A DNA stretch of 64,000 bases from Leucocoprinus leucothites (lineage: Eukaryota > Basidiomycota > Agaricomycetes > Agaricales > Agaricaceae): contig JAACJO010000037.1 of the NCBI GenBank assembly GCA_013368445.1, positions 1-64,000 of the forward strand. Direction: 5' to 3'. Both the position numbers and the translations under genes were made by a program. This document shows, one piece after another, positions 55,417 to 64,000 of this stretch; positions within the stretch are counted from its first letter, which is position 1, and the number at the start of each line of letters is the position of its first letter. The notes below the pieces were generated by a model. It was given only the letters and a program-made list of their open reading frames with translations, had not been told where the DNA came from and searched no databases.

Positions 55417-55967
55417 GTGTATTTTAGTATATCTTACCCAGTTCTTTATCGTGTATCCCTGATAAATCAAGTTGTTTCCCGTGATGGAACTTATATATGT
55501 ACTTGACGAGTGTTTAATACTTGGCGCTTATAGTATATTCTCAAACTTTCTATGCTGTGAGCTGAATGGCAGCTTACAGATAATATATTTCCTGAATAGC
55601 AGGGTTGTACATTGTAACGATGTCGCGCTTAGTATCATGTCCACCGAAGCAAAATTATCCAGGTCGCCGAATCACATAGCGAGTAATATCCAGAGTAAGT
55701 ATTCGACGTTTTCACGTTTAACTTCCAAACTTGTTGATTACAGTTTGCGTTGAGTTGGCATCGTCGGTCAAAGGCTGCCTTACGACTTTCATTATAGTAA
55801 ACCACGTGCTCTGGATTTCAATAGGAGTAAGAAATCAGTGGGCGCCCTCCGAGTGCTCTCTGTAGCTCTCGAATGATAGAGATACAAGTACCACTATTCC
55901 ATTGTGAAATACTACATACGAAAATGTAATCTCATACGAGGTGGTGGCCGCCGACATACTGTGAAAC
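55417..55967. other. Convergent 3' spacer between copy IV and the DUF6534 gene
   Basis: About 550 bp between two convergent genes. AT-rich, with ATGATAAATCAAG and similar stretches after 55440 that may hold the polyadenylation region of copy IV. No gene is recognised. Confidence 0.4.
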
Positions 55968-57628
55968 TCAAACCATATCTATTCGCTTGATCGGTATTTC
56001 TATTCTTTGGTCAATCGATGTTCGCCGGTTCAGAGGTGGCTCCTCAAAGCGGATCATGGATACCTCCATTGCTGTTTGATTCTGGCTGGAAAAACCCCTA
56101 CTGTTTCCTCGGCTTGTAGAACTAAGCGTTCCTAGCTCTACGCTGGATTTGCTGTGCGTATTGTAATGGGTACGCTGATTCAGGAGTACCATGAAGCTGT
56201 TGCTATACCTAGAGCAAGAAAACATCCGTGAGTGACTGAGATTCGACTAGCTTCAAGATATTGGACCAAATACATTTTACCAATTGTATAGCCACTGAAA
56301 GCGAGTGAGTAAATAGGTCTTCGACTGATTGCACTGATACTTACAACGCAATGTACACATTGGTCCGCTGAGAAAAGACAATTTGTTTCAGCATTCGGTA
56401 GACGTAAGCTAAACTTGATCAAGGAAAGCTCACACGAAGTGACGAGATGAGAAATTCGTTAGTGACAAGTGCAATCGCCAGCGCAGCTGTTTATAGTGTC
56501 AAAGTTAGTGTCCCTGAACAGCTATATTTCTACCCACCTGTCAGAGCGTTAGTCTCCAACATCAATACCAGGACCCGTTTCGCCATAGTCATTGTCGTCC
56601 GTGTTACATTGTCTCTCCGATATTTTAGAACCTAGAGTCATGAGTGGTTGGATGATATAAATCTCGCCCGAACGAGAGCCCAAGGCGCACCAAGTAAGCC
56701 ATGGAACAAGCGATCAATATGTCAGTGACTGCACTTGCAAATAGCCACAACTAGTGTTCGATCATCAAATTCTAGTACATATTCCATAACCGCAAACTCT
56801 GACCTCTTCCACAGGATTAACGCGACTTGGCTGATGTCCTTCTATCTGGTCCTGTGGTCCGTCATCAATTATTAATTAATCATACTGATAAAGAACAGAA
56901 ACGAACAATCAGACCAATAAATGTCCCGCTAATGCACGAAACGAGCGCAAGCTATCCAGAAGCTGAGTCGATTCTACTAGTAACGCTACAGGGTATCAGA
57001 AAAACTCACAGTGGCAGCTACGGCTGGCAAAATCTTCCAGCCCCCGAGCACCCACAGTCTCCAGCAGTACACGAGTTGCACCGTAAACATGATTATGGAG
57101 TCCAGGAACGGACCGTCAATTGGCGAAACATTGAAGTGGAAGAGTGCATCGACATTTCCGAAGCCGTAAACATACCAAGAGAAGATATCGACCATTACAA
57201 GGAAGGTCTGTATGGTGTCGAGCAAGAACATGAAGTGCACTGAGGAAGAAGGATGTAAGAGACAAGAATAATGAGATCGATAGTAAATACGTGCCTACAG
57301 TCCGAAGCCACGTCTTGTCCTGGTTTCGCATGATTGAGATATGTGACTGGAGCGAAAGTAAGCAATAATGCGACGACTCATACAGAGCGAGGCAAACAGT
57401 ATTGGACCACCAAGACACCGTAGAGGAACCAGTTAAGGCCGGCACCAATGATCTACACAAATAGCTTAGCAGAGTGGAATGTTCAACTTTTCCGGATTGG
57501 AGTTACCGGCGGCCCCAGTCTATAGTGTTTTATGATTTCATTATAGACAACCCAGAAAGCTGAGACGGGTATTATATGGCTTACATGAGCGTGGCATTGT
57601 CTGGTAGCGGTGTTGAGGCAGGGTCCAT
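55968..57628 (-). CDS. DUF6534-type seven-helix membrane protein
   Basis: ATG at 57628. Exon 1 (57585-57628) joins a 13-nt microexon (57507-57519), then the exon starting 57452, giving NATLILGPPIIGAGLNWFLY and YGVLVVQY, the family N-terminus. Further in: NQDKTWLRTV, HFMFLLDTIQTFLVMVDIFS, WYVYGFGNVDALFHFNVSPI, IMFTVQLVYCWRLWVLGGWK, VTDILIACSMAYLVR (about 56700), RVLVLMLETNALT (about 56580) and YSNSFMVLLNQR (about 56175), then a hydrophilic tail to 55968. This order of segments is that of DUF6534 proteins of basidiomycetes, all uncharacterised multi-pass proteins. Some junctions (near 57385-57400 and 57276-57290, one perhaps GC-AG) and a TAG near 56968 are doubtful, so it may be decaying. Confidence 0.7.
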
Positions 57629-60515
57629 AGTATGTGACGATTAGTTCTTTCACCGATAGCCCAAGCAGGAGAGATACTCGTGGCGCTCGATTTATAGGAA
57701 AATCGGTCGTCCCTCAGGTAGCTCTTCTTTGATCATCTCTAACTGTGGAGACAACAGAAGTGAAGCTGATAATATCTTCGAAAGATGGAAGTCATAGTCG
57801 GTTTTCTGCATCTGTTGCTCAGAGTCTCAGGCAGGGTATGGACACGATTCTCGAGTTCCCTTAAATGAAAATATAGTCACTTAGTTGTTCCCCTATTCCC
57901 AGTGCGCCGATTGACCCCTTACTCGGGGAGTTATATTTATATACATCGCACTGATGAACGTGTAGTATTTAAAACTTCATGAACTCTTTACCATAAACGA
58001 AATCATCTTTTCATCTCCGGACGTCATTGTCAATAGTATGTCAATCAGGATTATTCATCAGCGCAACGTGCAAGTCCTATGCTTTGGGGCTTGCCAAGAT
58101 TGTTCAACTTTTTTGAGTAAAGTAAAATGCAAAAGCTAGCAGTCTCGGGGTGGTACCAGCAGGATCTCATAACGCAGGATAGCACTGCCTTTGGAGGTTA
58201 TAAACCACTGTAAAAAAGCAGATTACAGGCACACGAGTGGCAAGCCTTTTAACCATAGTAAAGCTAGCATATCGGAAAAAGCCGACCCTCGAACCCGAAA
58301 TTGGAGAGTAGAAGCTGACAGTTTGATATGATGGAAACCGAGTACAACTTCCTCTTCTTCACACAGATCATCTTCTGGGCGCTGATTGACCTCAAGTTTC
58401 TGTCTCCCTCTCCAGGGGTCCATGTAATAAATATACCGAAAGTTGGCCTTCGAGAATCCCGAAGCTTGAAAGCACTTGCAGGAAGAGCGAAGTGGACCGA
58501 TGGGTGCTGAATATTTGAATCGTGAGAACAGAGCCAGGTCTGATCAGAATATGTAAGTGGATATCTTGTGACTGTTGTTCCTAGTAGGGCGATCTTATTA
58601 TACCCGGACAACCACACTTCGGAGAGTGTGGATGAAGGAAACTGGCGGCAGTGTGCGCCCAATTTCCTTGCTCGAGATTCCTCAATTACCTCTATACTTT
58701 GTTTGAAGCCCTCACATCAGATCTGTCATGGCTGCACACCTGCCAGCAAAAATCGACATGAAACGACAAACATATTTCTGGGTTTAGAAGCATGAGGCCA
58801 GTCTCGCAGCAGCGCGCCACTGTACCGAGGATCCCGTGTTCTTTTAACCCCTTCTCTACTATCATCTCCGATCATTCTGTCACAAATGAAAATTGCTCTT
58901 TTTGTTGCCACCTTCCTGGCTCGGGTTTTCTCTGTGTACAGGTGCGACGATTTGGTCGTGGAGGATTAATTTGGGCATTGACTGATGGCTACTTCGACCT
59001 GTTTCATAGTACTTACTCTAGGGACAGTCACAGTGACGTATGGGCTGTGAAGCGGGATCATATAAGCCGCATTTGCCAGAGGTGATTGTTCCAAAAAGGT
59101 ACTAGCTACTGCACCAAACCCTTAGTGACAGGTACACAGTACGCTTTAAAGAGAACAGAACAGGTCAACGAGAAGAGCACATCGCCATCCCTCACCCACC
59201 TTGTCCTAGATTTACCTGCTCTCTGAAAGGTAACTTCTACGTCGAAGAAGATGAAGGTCCCCCTTGCATTTTTTCTTCTGGCTCTCCCTGCAAATGGTGC
59301 ACTCCAGCTCCCTCGCAACAAAAATGATACGTGGGGAGTGGCAGCCGATCGGATTGATCCTAGAGAAAATAAGTGTGGTTGAAGTGAAGCTTGAAATTGA
59401 ATATACTAGTAGGGTAGTGGAATGATCACAGGTAGCGTGCACATACATATCTCCACTGGCAGCTGTTTGACAATCTTTCCAATTCTATCCACCTACTCAA
59501 GGAAGTGGTGAAACACGCACGATACAAGCCATGGTTTAACAACATATTCCCTTGGCCATCATGTTTGTAAAACCTGATCGTTGCACAAGTGATAGGAAAC
59601 CGCGCTCGAAATCTCTGGGGTTGCGTACAGTCTACTCCAGTTACCTGGGAGTGGACCGGCGGGGAACATGTTCCTTCGAGATCAAATGATTTGTGAATGG
59701 GGGGCTCAGGATCCTGAGTAACACGATTGGTAGACTACTACACTTAGAATGATGTGATTGACAGTCCCAACTGTCCGATTGCTAAACTTATGTTTCGAAC
59801 ATGCATCCCCTCCTTGTTTTACGCGGGATTTTTTTTTTTCAAGCTGGTTACTTCGGCACAGACGGTAATAAGCTTGGAAATCTCGGTCTTATTCCTATAT
59901 TTCCCTTTGAGCGAAGCCGGTTCTCTCAACACATTGGTCATCGCCGCATACCCTTGATCCCCAGTTCTTCGAGCCGTCCTACCGAGTAGAATGACACCAT
60001 TTAACTAGACCACCATGCACACGCACAAAGTGTAGGGAGAGGGAACTATTGGTAATATTCGGATTTTGTGCAGTCGAAAGGCCAGCTACCAACCTTACAA
60101 CTGCTTCAATCAACGCAACACAGCGAAAGGGATAAATGCAGCTTCGCAGTTAGCAACTGACGTTCAAATCAGAGAGTAGAGCTAGGTGTCTGGTACTGGA
60201 GCAGCTAGTAAACGATCTCAGATTGCTGAATTCGTGTAAACTGTTGCGTTGAGGGTAATCATTATTTTCGGTTGAATAAAGCAGTCTCGAAGCCAGTGGC
60301 TCGACCTATGATCAATACCCCCGGTCAATCTCAACAATCTAAATCCGTGAAGCCCGAATGGACCTCAAAAGCTCTGCGTCAGTTCGGTGAATCCGAGTAA
60401 GTACTAGCCCCAACATCAGGCGCCAAGGCACATGCAGTGACTGCGCATGGCAATGCAGGCTTCAACTCATACCTCCACCTTTCGCTTGTTGCATTCACGC
60501 CCTCCTCCTGATTTA
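57629..60515. other. Long stretch without a recognised gene
   Basis: 2.9 kb with only short frames. 58264-58662 (minus) is open for 132 codons but shows no domain, signal peptide or codon pattern suggesting a gene. 60309-60400 has ATG plus 30 codons ending at a GTAAGT donor (MINTPGQSQQSKSVKPEWTS), a possible first exon. It cannot be joined convincingly to the frame at 60516. Confidence 0.35.
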
Positions 60516-60743
60516 ATGACGATTCTCGAGAAACTATGGACCATCATCGTCACGATTCTTCTGGTATTCAACTACTTCGCACAAGGAGCGCCGGTATCAG
60601 CCCCTCGGCATGATTTGGTGGTGGTGGGGAGGGACTACGGCCCTAACGGTCACCGTGGTGGTAGAGATCCAGAATGGAATGACGGTCCTGATTTCCCGTG
60701 GGATCCCCAGCATGGTGCTAATGCACACCACGATGATCAATGA
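60516..60743 (+). CDS. Possible small secreted protein (75 aa)
   Basis: MTILEKLWTIIVTILLVFNY is a good signal peptide (Lys at 6, hydrophobic 8-20) with a likely cleavage after FAQG, followed by a short hydrophilic Gly/Asp/His/Pro-rich chain (VVVGRDYGPNGHRGGRDP, WNDGPDFPWDPQHG) of about 50 residues. No cysteine and no known domain. An upstream in-frame ATG at 60447 would bury the signal peptide and is less likely. It may be an isolated small secreted protein, as is common in mushroom genomes, or the first exon of a longer gene. Unproven. Confidence 0.4.
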   Translation: MTILEKLWTIIVTILLVFNYFAQGAPVSAPRHDLVVVGRDYGPNGHRGGRDPEWNDGPDFPWDPQHGANAHHDDQ

Positions 60744-62228
60744 CTTTGGGGAGCAGGCGGGTGATAAGCTCCGAGAACTCATGTATGCATTCTCCTTGGG
60801 TGCTTTTCTTCTGGGAGCTTGAAGCGCTGATATGGGCGGTACCAGATTATAGCCATGACTCATGATAATTTGACAGGTTGGGAACATGCTGCGGGTCGAG
60901 ATGCAGCACTCAAACTGGCGTTTGAGCGCTTTTCGAGAGTATCAGAGTCAAGTTTATATTGACAGTGCCGAACACTCTGGTAGTATTGTATTCAAGTTTG
61001 CAAACCTGGACATGCTGTCGTCATTCTGATTTGACGTTCCTTTCCGGACATTGACTGTAGTATTAGTGCTTGCCTCTCACAGAGACGGCAGCAGTTCCCC
61101 CTTCATTTTACAGCATTTCATGTACCTAGGAATAAGGCCTTTTGCTAACCGTACTACGCTACAAAGAATACCTACAATCATAATTTGAGAAAATTTTTCA
61201 TGCTGAGTTGATCACTCACTGTGGACATTACTGAGCTCAGGCCTAGAATACCGGAATTTATATGCCGTCGACCGACACGAATAATTTCCTCACGATGAGT
61301 TCGCTGGGTGAGATGATAGACAGAATAGTACATTCTCGTGGTCACCCCCACGGCACCGCTCTGACGATCAATTAGAAGGGATCGAACTGCCTAACCTCTA
61401 TGAACAATGGCAGGTTCAGTGAAGATGAGAACTTCACTCAGGACTGAGCACCGACTCTCTGCCACACTGGAACGAATTGTAAGTAATTGTTCCAAGTACT
61501 AGCCCTAGCTTCACTGGGCGCAAATAGTACGGGAAACACGCGGGACGAATCACAGCTCTTACACCTCATTTAGAACAATTAGGCTGCGAACCAGTGCTTG
61601 AATCAATCCCTCTATCTACTAAGGTCTTCAAGGCCCCCGCCTACTCAGCTTTGTTTCATGCACGTTATCGGCACAACCCTCCTCCACCTGGCTCCTCAAC
61701 GCCACCCAAGGAACGCCTATAAATTTCGTGGTTTCTTCGCGACAAGAATTGGAAGGAGGCTCATTGGTGGCACCGAATAACTTTCGATGTCCTCCGGGTT
61801 CAGGTGATGGGCATACTGGCAGGAGGGTATCCTGCCGTGCATGGTGATGATGCTTCGAGTAGCTTTCCGTGGGAGAAGTCTCCGACTGCGACTGGAGAAT
61901 TTTGCTGAAAGCCAAACACTTCGATTCGAGTTCCACTTGAGTACAAGGATGCACTTGTGGTAGTGCAGAATATTTTCGAGCTTGTGTGGGCTTGGGGGTG
62001 TTGGTGGTGGACGCTTGGCTACTTGAGTTGTGTAATATTAGGACTAGTTTCCTGATTTTTTTTTGTTATAGTAGCAGTACACTGTTAGGCAGGCTTGAGG
62101 CGACGATAGTGGTTCACAACGCTCGTTACCTGGATCAAACCGACAAATCAGATTCAACTAGAGTACACTAAACATGAACATCAATTCATATACGTGATCA
62201 AATCACCGTGTATTAATCGATCACATTG
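60744..62228. other. Intergenic stretch with weak internal duplication
   Basis: No gene is recognised. Around 61480-61640, GTAAGTAATTGTTCCAAGTA followed by CTAGCCCTAGC resembles 60397-60420 (GTAAGTACTAGCCCC), and the downstream pyrimidine-rich parts are alike, so a small segment may be duplicated from upstream of the small secreted protein. The rest shows nothing I can support. Confidence 0.3.
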
Positions 62229-64000
62229 ACTACAAAAATAGAATCCTCAATCCACCGACACAAAAAACCTCCGGATCAGCCTCTCTAAACACCTGTTTCA
62301 CGCCATACCCAACTAATCCCCTCGGTACATATTTTTGATCTTTCTTCCTTCCAGCCTCATACGTGGCTTGCATCCTAACTTTAACAGTTCTGTGGACTTT
62401 GGCTTTCCCCTGTGTTCCTCCAGTGACATTCGCACTGGCATTTCCAGCTACATTGTCACTGGCATCGATGCCGCCGCTGTCTACGGCTTCAACGTTTACA
62501 TCGGCATCAGCATCGCGACTCCAGGGAACGGTGCGTCCGATACCTTTGTGTGTCTTATTTCTTTGAATTTTAGCTTCGGATGTTTGGCGTCGGGGACGTA
62601 GATTTCGGTGACCATGAGGTAGTATTCCATGGGACGCCAAAGGTGAGGTTTTAATTTGAGTTGGTCGTAGGTGGAAGCGAGAGCATCGGCGAGGTCGTGT
62701 TGTTCTTCTGATACCTCCGGGTGTCCCTCCACTGGGACTAGACACGGCGTAGTAGAAGTAGCAGCATCAGCCGCATGAGTAGTATTAGTGGGAGGAGCAG
62801 TAGGTTTCTTAGGGGTGAAGAAGGATTTGAGGGTTTGAAGGAAGGAAGGATTGATTGGTGGTGGGATGGTAGCTGATTCAGTGGAGGAGGAGAGAGGAGG
62901 GCGAGGGAGGACTGTAGGGTGTAGATGGGAGGGATGGATACCGATGACGTGGATGGCGGAAGAGTTGAAGATGATGCCTGTTCTGGTTTTGAAGCATTCA
63001 CGGATCATCCAGCGGAGGGGGATGTGGGAGAGGTTAGGGCGGACATGGTTTTTGACTGCAGAGGTGGGTGAGTGAGTGGGGAGAGTATGGGAGGGGGGAG
63101 GACGTACCGGAGCCGCCACCTACGTCTGGCGTAGCGGAGAGAGGAGAAGTGGTAAGTGGAGTGAAAGGAGGGTAGAAAGGAGCGTTACCAGTGTGACAGC
63201 CAATAAACCAGACTTGTAAGAGCTGTAAGTGAGTAATGAGGACGAGGATGAGTGAAAGATGAATGCACTTCCCCAACATCGGTTTCAAGGCCACCGTCCC
63301 TGACTTCTTTAGACTGACCCCAGAAATTGGGTTTGAATCTTACGCGATGCTCGTCGAGCGCGAGTGCATGGCGGAAGACACGAACAACATCGTTGTTCCT
63401 TGTATATCTGAGTTTCACAGGACGGACCATACCAACGGAATTGACGGTGTCCCTCGTTTCGATGTCAGCAATGAGGGTAATGGTAAAAAGCTGAGCGTAC
63501 CAGCAGCTGATAAAGTCGACATACATGGTCGTGCAGTTGTTGTCTGCTTTGAATTTAGTCCAATCGTCGAGGAGTTGCTTCCATTCTTCTACTGCTTTCT
63601 GATCGTCCCTAGATCGCGCTTTGTGTGTTTTGCGATTGAAGAGTTTGAAAGCCTCCCATGCCATTGGTTTAGTGGCTTTTTCGGGAGGGAGCAGAGCGAC
63701 TACTTTGAGCATGCTGGCTAAACTGAAAGGGAAACATGTTTGCGATAGTCGCAAAAGGCGAGAGAAGCTTGATCGGACTTTTACTTACGCACAGGCGGTA
63801 TAAGCTCCCCTCGAGAACCCAAAGAGGGAGATCTTGTCCCCGGGTCGATCTGAAAATACATTCGAACAGTTGACAGGACGCTTGGAAGGGAGAAGTTGGG
63901 GATTGGGGCGTACAGTGCTTCGCGAGCCATTCATATGCATCTGTGTATGATATGATTTATGATGTCATATGATACATGTCGAAACTTACAGGTCACGTGT
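62229..64000 (-). CDS. DUF2235 (Tle1-like) alpha/beta hydrolase, 5' end beyond the window
   Basis: The gene enters from the right edge; an exon ends at about 63990. The joined exons read AYEWLAKHYRPGDKISLFGF then SRGAYTACA, with the nucleophile elbow GFSRG at about 63800. Next come LASMLKVVALLPPEKATKPM, a GTACGC-AG intron restoring FISCWDTVNSVGMV, VFRHALALDEHRVRFKPNFW, and ETDVGELLQVWFIGCHTDVGGGS spanning two introns near 63110-63240 (the catalytic Asp motif and DVGGG). Then VKNHVRPNLSHIPLRWMIRE and a Pro-rich insert, and a C-terminal part with KVHRTVKVRMQA (62300s). This is the fungal DUF2235 family, related to bacterial Tle1 phospholipases; the substrate is unknown. The last about 110 codons lie in another frame after about 62590, needing a small intron or a frameshift. 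Confidence 0.85.

Noticed and set aside
58264..58662. 132-codon minus-strand frame.
   Set aside because: No domain, no splice context, and composition like its surroundings.
1..64000. tRNA or rRNA genes.
   Set aside because: I looked for tRNA-like B-box and cloverleaf patterns by eye and saw none that I could support; a tRNA search program would be decisive.

Overview
The window looks like nuclear DNA of a mushroom-forming fungus (Agaricomycetes). Genes are cut by many 45-60 bp GT-AG introns. The recognisable host genes (an F-box protein, a DUF6534 membrane protein, a DUF2235 hydrolase and a basidiomycete P-loop GTPase) and the transposon set (chromodomain Ty3 elements, Helitron, Plavaka, KDZ, Tc1/mariner) are typical of that class. 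All host assignments are by eye; no database was searched.

Layout. 1-3510: two divergent P-loop GTPase-like genes, both damaged. The plus-strand one carries about fifteen tandem copies of an intron-like unit. 3511-36600: a transposon pile-up, strongly CpG-poor. In order: a minus-strand gag-protease relic (3511-6189); a Helitron replicase-helicase relic (6190-8059); Ty3 element A, which enters the Helitron at 8060. A is interrupted by a 970 bp insertion (8712-9681), a solo LTR (10487-11137) and a second Ty3 element B of the same family (11422-28556). B is split by a complete minus-strand chromovirus C (18770-27633, target duplication GTATC). Remnants of A return at 28557. A Tc1/mariner element D with an intact transposase lies at 29153-30745. 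A KDZ transposase scrap and a long Plavaka transposase relic, itself holding a solo LTR, follow.

36600-64000: GC-balanced host DNA with an F-box gene, a tandem family of four seven-helix membrane protein genes (two intact, one with frame breaks, one 5'-truncated) at 4.3-5.0 kb spacing, a DUF6534 gene, a possible small secreted protein, and the 3' part of a DUF2235 alpha/beta hydrolase running off the right edge.

The most unusual items are: (1) the intron-like tandem array with exactly 3-nt spacers; (2) an antisense, spliced coiled-coil plus Zn2Cys6-like gene between pol and the 3' LTR of B, whose frame is continuous once C is removed; (3) a 449-residue sense ORF directly downstream of pol in C, with CCHC knuckles, broken only by seven TGA codons; (4) a consistent CpG to TpG/CpA decay signature that separates old from young insertions; (5) loss of the protease catalytic Asp (to Asn) in both B and C.
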